Assembly (NCBI GenBank): GCA_050952465.1
Contig: JBMNKZ010000008.1
Span: 297,387-361,386 of the forward strand
Reading direction: 5' to 3'
Length of the DNA: 64,000 bases
From: DUPU01 sp050952465
GTDB taxonomy: Bacteria; Bacillota; Dehalobacteriia; Dehalobacteriales; Dehalobacteriaceae
Shown here: positions 36,421-44,077 of the stretch, one piece after another
Layout: each line of letters starts with the position of its first letter
How positions within the stretch are numbered: position 1 is the stretch's first letter
Made by a program: the position numbers and the translations under genes
Notes under the pieces: model-generated
The model's database searches: none
Seen by the model: the letters and a program-made list of their open reading frames with translations, nothing else
What the model was told of the DNA's origin: nothing

Positions 36421-37821
36421 TTGTCCTTTAACCCGTATAATATTATTAGTCAGGAAGATTATCAGAGGATTCACGAGGCATCGTTAAAAATACTGAGGGA
36501 GACCGGTGTTGCTTTTCATTCTCAGGAAGCCATTGAGCTTTTTAAGCAGCATGGTGCCCGGGTAAACGGGGAAATAGTTTATATTGATGCTCCCATGGTA
36601 GAAAAGGCTTTGGCCACTTGTCCGGAGAAATTTTGCTGGCATGCCAGAAATGATAAGAAATCAGTCACAGTAGGTGATGGCATTCTGATACAGCCTAATA
36701 TTGGCCCGGTTTATATTCAGGATATAGATCAAGGTCGCAGGATGGCCACATTAAAAGATTTAGCTAATATTGTGAAGCTGTGTCAAGCCAGCGATGTTAT
36801 TGACCTAAACGGTAGTGTTCCCGTTGATCCCTGCGATGTTGCCGGGGAGAAAAAGTACATTCGGATTATGTACGAAATTTTAAAAAATACGGACAAACCG
36901 ATCATTGGAGCTTGTGTCCCGGGGCCGGAAGCAAAAAAGATGCTGGCGATGGCAGAAATAGCCATGGGGGAAGGTAGTTTAGACCGTCCCAGTGTAGGGG
37001 TACTCGTCAATTCTCTTACCCCTTTGGGCTATGCTCCGGAAACAGTGGAAACCATGATTGAGTATTCCAAACGAAAACAAATTATTCTTTTGGCTCCTTG
37101 CATTATGGCTGGATTATCCGGCCCGGTTAGCCTCATGGGGACAGCAGTGCTGCAGAATGTAGAGCTTTTGGCCGGTATTGTTTTAACCCAATTGGTCAAT
37201 CCAGGGACTCCTGTTGTTTATGCTACTGCATCTACAGTGGGTTATATGAAAAATGCCAGTTATGCGGCGGGAACACCGGAAGCGATGTTAATAAATATGC
37301 CCAATATCCAAATGGGCTTGGAATTTTATCACCTTCCTACCCGAACCATGTGTGGCATCACCCATTCAAAAACCTTGGATTGCCAAGCCGGTTATGAGAC
37401 TATGATGAGCTTGATGATGGGTTTGATGAGTGGTGCCCATATATTTGTACAATGTCTAGGCGTGCTTGACGCCATTATGACCACTTCCTATGAAAAATTA
37501 ATTATTGATGAAGAATTAGTCAGCCGGGTAAAGCGTATTCGCCAGGGAGTGGATACTTCGGATCAGGCATTGGCCGTGGATATAATTCAAGAAGTCGGGC
37601 ACGGAGGTACCTACCTGAATCATGAAAGCACCTTTACGGGTTTCAGGAATTTCTGGTTGCCCACTGTGTCAAACTGGGATTCGTACCAGGATTGGCTGGC
37701 TCTGGGGGCGGAAGATGTAGTGAAAACTGCTCATAGGAAATACAAGGAAATTTTGCTAGAGGCTCCGGAATCGTTATTGGATCCTGAAGTGGATAAGGCA
37801 CTGCAGTTATACATAAAGTAG
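36421..37821 (+). CDS. MttB-family methyltransferase without pyrrolysine
   Basis: A 466-residue homologue of MttB. Aligning LPTRTMCGITHSKTLDCQ with LPSWVAGG-Pyl-VDSKIPDAQ of the neighbour puts Ile where MttB has pyrrolysine. Such non-Pyl members include MtgB, which demethylates glycine betaine, and others acting on different quaternary amines; the substrate here is not known. The start is TTG 36421 behind AAGGGAGG. It lies 61 bases after mttB, probably in the same operon. Confidence 0.88.
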   Translation: MSFNPYNIISQEDYQRIHEASLKILRETGVAFHSQEAIELFKQHGARVNGEIVYIDAPMVEKALATCPEKFCWHARNDKKSVTVGDGILIQPNIGPVYIQDIDQGRRMATLKDLANIVKLCQASDVIDLNGSVPVDPCDVAGEKKYIRIMYEILKNTDKPIIGACVPGPEAKKMLAMAEIAMGEGSLDRPSVGVLVNSLTPLGYAPETVETMIEYSKRKQIILLAPCIMAGLSGPVSLMGTAVLQNVELLAGIVLTQLVNPGTPVVYATASTVGYMKNASYAAGTPEAMLINMPNIQMGLEFYHLPTRTMCGITHSKTLDCQAGYETMMSLMMGLMSGAHIFVQCLGVLDAIMTTSYEKLIIDEELVSRVKRIRQGVDTSDQALAVDIIQEVGHGGTYLNHESTFTGFRNFWLPTVSNWDSYQDWLALGAEDVVKTAHRKYKEILLEAPESLLDPEVDKALQLYIK

Positions 37822-37853
37822 GATCAACGGCATACCCAAGGATGTAACCATTG

Positions 37854-38021
37854 TTATTTAAATAATCTTTTAAACCAGGATAATTTTTCTAAACCCCTTT
37901 TTGACCGGTCAAGAATATTATCGTCTGTATCTGTTCCAAAAAAAGTATCATTTTGAGTATTTCTACCGGAAAAATTCTTGCTTTCTTTTTCTTCTACTCG
38001 GTTTTTTTCTTCTTCAAACAT
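37854..38021 (-). CDS. Small hypothetical protein (55 residues)
   Basis: A minus-strand frame of 55 residues, from ATG at 38021 with AAGGGA nine bases ahead, to TAA at 37854. The protein is charged: a glutamate/lysine-rich start (MFEEEKNRVEEKESK), an Asn/Thr/Asp-rich middle and a basic, aromatic end (LSWFKRLFK). No family is recognised. It fills most of the gap between the methyltransferase gene and the leader of the ligase gene, on the opposite strand. Confidence 0.45.
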   Translation of the reverse strand: MFEEEKNRVEEKESKNFSGRNTQNDTFFGTDTDDNILDRSKRGLEKLSWFKRLFK

Positions 38022-38134
38022 GGAACTCATTCCCTTCTATCCCTGGGTATGCAAATATAGTGTAACCACAATTCCCCAGTAAATATTACGGTTTTGAAAA
38101 CATAAAAAAATAGGTAGCTGAGATTAGTTTCTTG

Positions 38135-38143
38135 TGTTATAAT
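38135..38143 (+). promoter_or_regulatory. Extended -10 promoter of the ligase leader
   Basis: TGTTATAAT is a perfect TG-N-TATAAT extended -10 element. No good -35 box is seen. Transcription would start about 38149-38151, immediately before the triplet repeats. Confidence 0.65.
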
Positions 38144-38148
38144 TGGTT

Positions 38149-38220
38149 TAGTTGAGAGATTGTAAAATAAAATATAAGAGTTGAGTTGAGATTAGTTGAG
38201 CAGAGTCAGGTTGAGGTGAG
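38149..38220 (+). promoter_or_regulatory. Phased GAG/TAG triplet repeats (TRAP-type binding site candidate)
   Basis: From 38178 to 38220 nine triplets recur at exactly 5-base steps: GAG 38178, 38183, 38188, TAG 38193, GAG 38198, 38203, AGG 38208, GAG 38213, 38218. Two more (TAG 38149, GAG 38154) lie upstream, making eleven. Eleven (G/T)AG triplets with two-base spacers are the known binding site of the trp RNA-binding attenuation protein TRAP. Part of the repeats (38205-38215) can pair with 38233-38242 to form an antiterminator that excludes the terminator stem at 38235-38254. Confidence 0.6.
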
Positions 38221-38234
38221 TTTATTTATAAATC

Positions 38235-38259
38235 AACCAGGCATATGCCTGGTTTTTAT
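38235..38259 (+). terminator. Leader terminator before the ligase gene
   Basis: A perfect palindrome AACCAGGCAT/ATGCCTGGTT (38235-38254) followed by TTTATTT. It stands in the 5' leader 125 bases before the ligase start, so it is an attenuator rather than a gene-end signal. Confidence 0.85.
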
Positions 38260-38332
38260 TTGTCTATCAAAAAGTATACCTTCTTTCTGATAGATCTAAG
38301 GACACAGCTAAGGCTTCCGCCGTCGCCAGAGG

Positions 38333-38356
38333 CTTGGCGCAAGCCAAGTTTTCTTT
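38333..38356 (+). terminator. Second leader hairpin with GCAA tetraloop
   Basis: CTTGGC-GCAA-GCCAAG (38333-38348) followed by TTTTCTTT, between the leader terminator and the ribosome site of the ligase. An alternative stem CGCCA/TGGCG just upstream would compete with it. It may be a second attenuator step. Confidence 0.5.
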
Positions 38357-38379
38357 ATTCTAAAACAGGAGGTAAGAAA

Positions 38380-39651
38380 ATGGCGGTACAATTGGAAACC
38401 AATAGTTTAGAACAAGCATATATGGAACAAGAGATAAAACTCCAAAGGTTGGTAGAAAGGCTTTACTTAAAATCTCCTTATTATAGAAAAAAATTGCAAG
38501 AAGCAGGAATTAGACCTGGCGACATCCGCTCTATTGAAGATTTAAACGGAGTGCCTTTTACGGATAAGAACAGTCTCCGGGAGGCTTACCCCTTACAAAT
38601 GATGGCTGTTGATGAGGAAGAGGTAGTCAGGATTCACTCTTCTTCCGGAACCACAGGAAAACCGGTAATTATTCCTTACACCAGACAGGATGTGGATACC
38701 TGGGCGGAGATGTTTGCCCGATGTTATGAGACCGTGGGTGTGGGCAAGAGGGATCGGGTGCAAGTAACTCCGGGATATGGACTTTGGACAGCAGGAATTG
38801 GTTTCCAAGCCGGTGTAGAACGATTAGGTGCTATGGCGATTCCCACCGGGCCGGGAAACACGGAAAAACAATTGGAAATGATGATTGATTTAAAAACAAC
38901 GGTTTTATGTGCCACCTCTTCTTATGCTCTTTTATTGGCGGAAGAAATACAGCGGAGAGGTTTGAGGGATAAGATTCATTTAAGATTAGGTATTTTCGGT
39001 TCCGAGCGGTGGGGCGAAAAAATGCGGGCGAAAATCGAAGAATATTTAGGCATTGACAGTTTTGATATTTATGGACTTACGGAAATCTACGGGCCCGGTA
39101 TTGCCATTGATTGTCAAGCTCATCAAGGTATGCATTTCTGGTCCGATTATTTGCTCTTTGAGATTATTGATCCGGTTACAGGACGACAGGTTTCGCCAGG
39201 GGAAGAGGGGGAATTGGTGATTACCACTCTGACCAAGGAAGGGATGCCCTTGCTTCGCTACCGAACCCATGACATTACTCGCATTATTCCTCATGCTTGT
39301 CCCTGCGGCAGTCCATATCCAATGATTGATCGAGTCTTGGGACGGACAGATGATATGATTAAAATCAAGGGAGTAAATATCTATCCGGGGCAAATTGACC
39401 ATGTCCTTAAAATTACTCCTGGATGCAGCAGTGAATATCAGATTCACCTGGTTCGAGATCACGGGAAAGATGTCATGACGGTCAAGGTAGAGGGAGAAGA
39501 CGGATGTAACTTTACTGCCATAGGGGAACATCTCCGAAAAAATATTAAGGTAAAAATCGGCATCGCTGTTGATGTGGAAATAGTACCTGTTGGAGCCTTA
39601 GGAAGAACTGAGAAGAAGAGTAAAAGGGTCTTTGATACCCGGCATAACTGA
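38380..39651 (+). CDS. Phenylacetate-CoA ligase family (arylacetate-CoA ligase)
   Basis: A 423-residue AMP-forming acyl-CoA ligase of the PaaK family. The phosphate-binding motif HSSSGTTGKP is near residue 87, followed by YGLTEIYGPG near 228, RYRTHD near 290 and the C-terminal GRTDDMIKIKGVNIYPGQ near 323. Such enzymes activate phenylacetate or indoleacetate made from aromatic amino acids. ATG 38380 has AGGAGGT seven bases ahead; the open frame reaches back into the leader terminator, which is not coding. The leader with TRAP-like repeats suggests control by tryptophan, hence indoleacetate as one possible substrate; this is inference. Confidence 0.92.
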   Translation: MAVQLETNSLEQAYMEQEIKLQRLVERLYLKSPYYRKKLQEAGIRPGDIRSIEDLNGVPFTDKNSLREAYPLQMMAVDEEEVVRIHSSSGTTGKPVIIPYTRQDVDTWAEMFARCYETVGVGKRDRVQVTPGYGLWTAGIGFQAGVERLGAMAIPTGPGNTEKQLEMMIDLKTTVLCATSSYALLLAEEIQRRGLRDKIHLRLGIFGSERWGEKMRAKIEEYLGIDSFDIYGLTEIYGPGIAIDCQAHQGMHFWSDYLLFEIIDPVTGRQVSPGEEGELVITTLTKEGMPLLRYRTHDITRIIPHACPCGSPYPMIDRVLGRTDDMIKIKGVNIYPGQIDHVLKITPGCSSEYQIHLVRDHGKDVMTVKVEGEDGCNFTAIGEHLRKNIKVKIGIAVDVEIVPVGALGRTEKKSKRVFDTRHN

Positions 39652-39758
39652 TTCTCTTAAAATATAAAAACGCACTGTTTCTTTCTTTACCGCATATGAT
39701 ATGATATGGACTGCCTTAAGATAAGATCTGACGGTAATTTAAACCAGCGGGGGGAGAA

Positions 39759-39875
39759 ATGGTGAATCATAAGAGAATTACCCGAAGAGGCGGATGAGGC
39801 TCTTGTCTTCCCAAGGGTGGGAAAAAACAAGATACTAATAGAAAAAACGGTAATAAAAAGAAGGATAGGAAATAA
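39759..39875 (+). CDS. Candidate 38-residue selenoprotein with UGSC motif
   Basis: A small frame from ATG 39759 (or GTG 39762, better spaced from GGGGAG) reads 12 codons, then TGA at 39795-39797, then 25 more codons to TAA 39873-39875. Around the TGA the protein would be RRGG-Sec-GSCLPKGGKK, a Sec-Gly-Ser-Cys redox-type motif in a very basic peptide. Right after the TGA a stem TTCCCA/TGGGAA with loop AGGG is present, its loop 16 bases behind the TGA and with G at the second loop position, as in bacterial SECIS elements. No homologue is known to me. If TGA is a real stop, only a 12-residue peptide remains. Confidence 0.35.
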
Positions 39876-39882
39876 CACATAA

Positions 39883-39930
39883 GGGACGGCTGGAAATCAT
39901 TGGAATCCGGCCGTCCCTATTATTATTTTT
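39883..39930. terminator. Terminator between the ligase region and the DUF948 gene
   Basis: GGGACGGC (39883-39890) pairs with GCCGTCCC (39910-39917), followed by TATTATTATTTTTT on the plus strand. It may also end the converging minus-strand DUF948 gene, whose stop is at 39930. Confidence 0.8.
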
Positions 39931-40304
39931 TATTTGGTCTTACGGAAAATATCAACTAACACTTGAAGAACTTCCCCAACTCCTTTGATTAAAGCTAAAC
40001 CGGTATCTGTCTTATCATTAATGGTAGCAACGGTTTCGGAAAGACCTACCCCAAGGGAGGAAAAACTGGTACCAACTTCATCTACTTGATGCTTAATGGA
40101 GTTGGTCATTTCCCGGGTGTCTTTTATTGTTTCGGGAAGCTGTTGGATAGATTTATCTAGGTTTTCGTGGTGGCGTTTAAAAAAATCTCCTGCCATTGTT
40201 AATAGACGGTTCAAATTTTTTAATGTGATTAATAAATATATTCCTACAGAAAGAGCGATCATAACCAGTATTATTAGGCAAAAATCTTGCAATGAAATAT
40301 ACAT
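39930..40304 (-). CDS. DUF948-like membrane-anchored protein
   Basis: A 124-residue protein with one N-terminal membrane helix (about 9-27) and a long helical remainder of the kind seen in DUF948 proteins (repeated small/charged residues, TDTGLALIKG near the end). GAAGGTG precedes the start. DUF948 proteins commonly neighbour YtxH proteins, as here, and belong to general-stress gene pairs in Firmicutes. The molecular role is unknown. Confidence 0.75.
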   Translation of the reverse strand: MYISLQDFCLIILVMIALSVGIYLLITLKNLNRLLTMAGDFFKRHHENLDKSIQQLPETIKDTREMTNSIKHQVDEVGTSFSSLGVGLSETVATINDKTDTGLALIKGVGEVLQVLVDIFRKTK

Positions 40305-40338
40305 CTAATGCACCTTCATTCTGCCATGCAGGCATGGA

Positions 40339-40689
40339 TTAGGGATTTATCCCTGTATCTTCTTCTTTTTCTAAGGTTACTGCCGCTTCTTTGTCTTTAT
40401 TGCCTTTTTTGCTTATAGCCGCTGCCTTTTCTTTAACCTCTTTCGTTACTTTGCTAATCTTTTCTTTAGCTTCTTCTGCCTTTTCTTTGGCCTTAAGCGT
40501 GGCGTCTTTAGTAGCTTGGGATATTTGTTCCCTAGTCTCTTTCCCTGATTTAGGTGCTAACAAAACACCTAAGGTTCCGCCTACAGCCGTACCAATGGCC
40601 GTTCCCAAAGCAATATTCTTGGCAGCCTGTTTACGAGCTTTTTTTTCTTTTTCTTTCTTATTTTTCTCCAATAAATCTTTGATGGACAT
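40339..40689 (-). CDS. YtxH-domain protein
   Basis: A 116-residue protein with a YtxH domain: a glycine-rich hydrophobic segment (LGTAIGTAVGGTLGVLLAPK, about 28-47) with the typical APKSGKETR end, then a long Lys/Glu/Ala-rich helix. ATG 40689 follows GAGGAGGTG; the frame open further upstream lacks a ribosome site. It is the first gene of a two-gene minus-strand unit with the DUF948 gene, a pair linked to stress response in Bacillus relatives. Confidence 0.85.
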   Translation of the reverse strand: MSIKDLLEKNKKEKEKKARKQAAKNIALGTAIGTAVGGTLGVLLAPKSGKETREQISQATKDATLKAKEKAEEAKEKISKVTKEVKEKAAAISKKGNKDKEAAVTLEKEEDTGINP

Positions 40690-40906
40690 CTTTACACCTC
40701 CTCGTATTTTTTTGGAGTAACTCATCATAATGAATTGTTTGATAAATTTCTCTCCAGAGCTAAAATATTCCTGCCTCTCCTGCTTATTATTATCATAATA
40801 TGTTTTAATTTTGGAAAAAGGAAATTGTCTATCATCTATAGAAATGTTTCTTCGAATACATTTTATTTAGTAAAATAAAGGTAGACATACTTGCGGGAGA
40901 TATAAT

Positions 40907-42235
40907 ATGAGCCAAAGTGGCGAATTTTCGGTGCAAATTTTAGACAGTGTAGCTGATGGGGTTTTTACCGTCGACCTGAACTGGAGAATAACCACCTTTA
41001 ACCGGGCGGCAGAGGTTATTACCGGGGTTAGGAAAAAAGATGCGTTAGGATGCTTGTGTCGGGATATTTTTCATTCCGACATTTGTGATGGGGCTTGCAT
41101 CTTGAAACAAAGTATTGAGACCGGGAACCCTATTATAAATCGGTCGATTTATATCATCAGGCCTGACGGAAATAAAGTTCCGATTAGTATTAGTGCTGCA
41201 CCTTTGAAAAACAAAGACGGGAAAATTATTGGCGGTGTGGAGACTTTCCGTGATGAGTCTGAAGTTACTGAACTAAGAAAACAACTGCAAAAATCCTACA
41301 ATTTCTTTGAAATGATTAGCAAAAGTTCCGGAATGCAAAGGATATTTCAAATACTTCCTGATCTTGCTGTTAGTGACAGTACTGTTTTAATATTAGGGGA
41401 AAGCGGTACAGGAAAAGAACTCCTAGCCAGAGCAATTCATCAATTGAGCAGAAGAAAGGATAAACAGATGGTAGCCGTAAACTGTGGGGCATTGCCGGAT
41501 ACCTTGTTAGAATCGGAGCTATTCGGGTATAAAGCAGGAGCCTTTACGGATGCAAAAAAAGATAAGCCGGGTTATTTTTCCCGGGCAGAAGGTGGAACTC
41601 TTTTTCTTGATGAAATAGGTGATGTTTCTCCCGCTCTTCAAGTAAAACTTCTCCGGGTTATACAAGAACGAGTCTTTACTCCCCTTGGAGGAGTAAGGCC
41701 TATGAAAGCTGATGTGCGAATTATCGCTGCCACGAATAAAGATTTGGAGCTTTTGGTTAAGGAAGAAAAATTTAGGCAGGACTTATATTATCGAATTAAC
41801 GTAGTGCAACTAAAAGTACCTCCTCTAAGGGACAGAAAAGAAGATATCCCTATTCTGGTCAATCATTTTGTACAACGTTTTAACAAGTTAAAAGGGCAGG
41901 AGGTTTTAGGTTTATCCCAGGAAGCGATAGCAATTCTAATGAGATATAATTTTCCTGGAAATATTAGAGAACTAGAAAATATTATTGAGTATGCTTTTAT
42001 TCTATGCCATAAGGGAATAATTTTACCGGAGCACCTGCCGGAAATGTTTCAGCAACAGACTGTTAATGTAATAAATAAGGAAAAGGGAAAACAGACTCTG
42101 GAAGATATTAAGAAAATCGCGGTAATTGAAGCTCTAGAACGAAATAATTGGAAAAGGATGGCTACTTGCCGGGAACTGGGTATTTCTAAGGGTACTCTTA
42201 GGCGAATGATTGAGAAATTTCAAATAGAAAAATAG
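40907..42235 (+). CDS. Sigma-54-dependent regulator with Cys-containing PAS domain
   Basis: A 442-residue enhancer-binding protein. The N-terminal PAS domain (about 5-125) contains a cysteine group CLCRDIFHSDICDGAC (residues 45-60), which could bind metal or sense redox state. The AAA+ domain has Walker A GESGTGKE, a sigma-54 contact loop GAFTDA (in place of GAFTGA; F and T are kept), and a DEIGD Walker B region; a Fis-type helix-turn-helix ends the protein. GGGAG precedes the start. It stands just ahead of a sigma-54 promoter at 42377 that drives the NifX-like and molybdenum hydroxylase genes, its probable target. Confidence 0.9.
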   Translation: MSQSGEFSVQILDSVADGVFTVDLNWRITTFNRAAEVITGVRKKDALGCLCRDIFHSDICDGACILKQSIETGNPIINRSIYIIRPDGNKVPISISAAPLKNKDGKIIGGVETFRDESEVTELRKQLQKSYNFFEMISKSSGMQRIFQILPDLAVSDSTVLILGESGTGKELLARAIHQLSRRKDKQMVAVNCGALPDTLLESELFGYKAGAFTDAKKDKPGYFSRAEGGTLFLDEIGDVSPALQVKLLRVIQERVFTPLGGVRPMKADVRIIAATNKDLELLVKEEKFRQDLYYRINVVQLKVPPLRDRKEDIPILVNHFVQRFNKLKGQEVLGLSQEAIAILMRYNFPGNIRELENIIEYAFILCHKGIILPEHLPEMFQQQTVNVINKEKGKQTLEDIKKIAVIEALERNNWKRMATCRELGISKGTLRRMIEKFQIEK

Positions 42236-42246
42236 GATTTTATTTT

Positions 42247-42302
42247 ACGGGTTCATTCTTGTCCCATTTTGTTTAACGGGTCAAAAATGAACCCGTTTTT
42301 TA
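42247..42302 (+). terminator. Long hairpin terminator after the sigma-54 regulator
   Basis: An 11-bp perfect outer stem ACGGGTTCATT (42247-42257) with AATGAACCCGT (42286-42296), extended inside by TTGTCCC against GGGTCAA, then six T's. Its sequence resembles the hairpin at 53649-53700. Confidence 0.88.
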
Positions 42303-42376
42303 TTTGTTCAAAGCAATAAGAACTTTGTAGTACCCGAGTTTTCAATAATTAAAGGAATTCTTAACACAAATTTTTC

Positions 42377-42393
42377 TTGGCATAATTCTTGCG
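42377..42393 (+). promoter_or_regulatory. Sigma-54 promoter
   Basis: TTGGCATAATTCTTGC has TTGGCA at -24 and TTGC at -12 with ten bases between GG and GC. It lies 56 bases before the NifX-like gene and directly behind the sigma-54 activator gene. Confidence 0.85.
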
Positions 42394-42448
42394 TATTAAT
42401 TTAAAATGTCTTTTATTTTAGGAGTATTCATAAGGAGGGGAGTGGTAA

Positions 42449-42808
42449 ATGAAACTAGCCTTGGCTGTTTTTGAAGATCGGATTTCAGTCATTTTCGATA
42501 ATCCTAGACAGATCCTTCTAGCCTTAATTAGAGATAACCTGGTTGTTGATAGGCGGGAGGCTGATTTTAGTACAATGTCCACTGTAAAAATGATCAAAAA
42601 GTTAAAAGAGGAATCTGTTAGTATCTTGATTTGCGGGGCAATCACCGATAATTTACAGCAGGCTTTTGAAAGAAACGAAATAAAGGTAATTCCTTGGATT
42701 AGTGGTAATGTGCAAAAGGTGTTAGATGCTTGGATTGACGGGACTTTAGTACAGTTGGTCATGCCGGGATGCTGCAAGGATTATGCTAAGAAGTATAGCA
42801 AAGAGTAA
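42449..42808 (+). CDS. NifX/NafY-like cofactor-binding domain protein
   Basis: A 119-residue protein of the dinitrogenase iron-molybdenum cofactor (NifX/NifB C-terminal) family, from its size, the strand-helix pattern and the segments ILICGAITDNLQQAF and GNVQKVLDAWIDGTL. It ends with a CC pair (PGCCKDY). No nitrogenase genes are near; related small proteins in anaerobes accompany molybdenum enzymes and paired ATPases. AGGAGGGG precedes the start. It is first in a sigma-54-controlled operon leading to molybdenum hydroxylase genes. Confidence 0.75.
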   Translation: MKLALAVFEDRISVIFDNPRQILLALIRDNLVVDRREADFSTMSTVKMIKKLKEESVSILICGAITDNLQQAFERNEIKVIPWISGNVQKVLDAWIDGTLVQLVMPGCCKDYAKKYSKE

Positions 42809-42851
42809 TTTTAACCATAGGAAAATGATATTTCACTGGGAGGTATAGTCA

Positions 42852-43236
42852 ATGGGTTGTAATAATGGAAAGAAAGCTAATTTTGAAGCAGTCTCTACCC
42901 GTAGATGGAATTGTGATCGTGTCTTCTCCCCAAGATTTGGTGAAATTAATTGTCACTAAATCAATTAAGATGGCGAAAATGCTGAATGTGCCATTAATTG
43001 GCCTGGTAGAAAACATGAGTTACCTGGAGTGTCCGGACTGTAAACGCGTAATTAAGTTGTTTGGAGAAAGCAGGATTGAGGAAGTTTCCGTAGAGACAGG
43101 CATTCCGGTTTTAGCCCGATTGCCCATTGACCCGGAATTTGCCGCTCTTTGTGATGATGGAAGGGTTGAGGATTATAGCAAAGTCGAAATCCTGCTTAAT
43201 AGAGAATCAGGAGGGATTGATTTTGAAGAATTTTAG
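42852..43236 (+). pseudogene. Mrp/NBP35-type ATPase remnant (internal deletion)
   Basis: A ribosome site (GGGAGGT) and ATG 42852 begin a peptide MGCNNGKKAN, but the frame does not lead to an ATPase. In another frame, from about 42889, the C-terminal part of an Mrp/ApbC ATPase is seen (QSLPVDGIVIVSSPQDLV, GLVENMSYLECPDCKR, PVLARLPIDPEFA) up to 43236. The P-loop and Walker regions, about 140 residues, are missing. An internal deletion with frame change best explains this. The intact family loads Fe-S clusters. The remnant overlaps the next start, so the 3' end was kept in place. Confidence 0.75.
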
Positions 43237-44077
43237 TTTTATTAATCCAAGTAACCTTGCAGAAGTATTAGAAATTCTGCATCAGGATAAAAATGTATGT
43301 CTTGTTGCAGGTGCTACCAATGTACTTCCTTTTATCAGAAACGAGAAAATAAATAACAAAACATTAATTAATATCAGAGAATTGAAGGATCTCCGCTATA
43401 TTCGGGAAACTGAGGACAAGGTTTTGATTGGTGCCCTGACTACAATTGCTGATTTAAGAAAATCGGAGATCCTAAAAAAGCATGCTCCTGCTTTAGAAAA
43501 AGCGGCTGAGAATTTTGCCGATCCCACGACCAGAAATAGTGCCACCATCGGAGGAAATCTAGCTAACGCATCTCCGGCGGCAGATACCGCCCCTCCTTTA
43601 TTGGTATTGGATGCAATGGTTCTTGCCGTAAGTAGCAGGGGAGAAAGAAAAATACCAATTGACGAATTCTTTACTGGGGTAAATATGACGGCACTTAAAC
43701 CAGATGAAATGATAAAGGAGATTGAAATTCCCAAAAAACCAGCTAATTGCCAAAGCCATTTTATTAAACTGGGTTTAAGAAATGCCATGGCAATTTCCTT
43801 GGTTAGTGCTGCTGCCGCTTTAGAAATTTCATCCGGCAAGATAAAAATGGCAAGAATAGCTCTTGGCTCAGTGGCTCCTACTCCGGTAAGGGGAAAGACG
43901 GTTGAAAAATTCTTAATTGGACAGGACTATTCAGTTAAAGTTATTGAGGATGCAGCCGGCAGGGTGACTGAGGATATTTCTCCAATTAGTGATATCCGGG
44001 CGAGTAAAAAATACCGTCAAACTGTAGCACATGTGGTCGTAAAAAGAGTACTGCAAAAGATCGGAGGGATTCAATGA
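43223..44077 (+). CDS. Molybdenum hydroxylase FAD-binding subunit (CoxM/XdhB type)
   Basis: A 284-residue FAD subunit of a xanthine dehydrogenase/CO dehydrogenase-type enzyme. FAD motifs are VAGATNVLP near 31 and TIGGNLANASPAADTAPPLL near 107; the CO_deh_flav_C domain follows. The start is TTG 43223, seven bases behind GGAGGG, overlapping the end of the Mrp remnant. Its stop overlaps the next gene (ATGA), a small [2Fe-2S] subunit, so the three subunits are coupled. Confidence 0.9.
   Translation: MKNFSFINPSNLAEVLEILHQDKNVCLVAGATNVLPFIRNEKINNKTLINIRELKDLRYIRETEDKVLIGALTTIADLRKSEILKKHAPALEKAAENFADPTTRNSATIGGNLANASPAADTAPPLLVLDAMVLAVSSRGERKIPIDEFFTGVNMTALKPDEMIKEIEIPKKPANCQSHFIKLGLRNAMAISLVSAAAALEISSGKIKMARIALGSVAPTPVRGKTVEKFLIGQDYSVKVIEDAAGRVTEDISPISDIRASKKYRQTVAHVVVKRVLQKIGGIQ

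Noticed and set aside
38149..38379. T-box riboswitch in the ligase leader
   Set aside because: There is no T-box motif of the AGGGTGG type and no specifier-loop structure; the phased triplets fit TRAP far better.
40391..40720. 109-residue plus-strand open frame
   Set aside because: It is the antisense of the YtxH gene; its hydrophobic content comes from the complementary codons.
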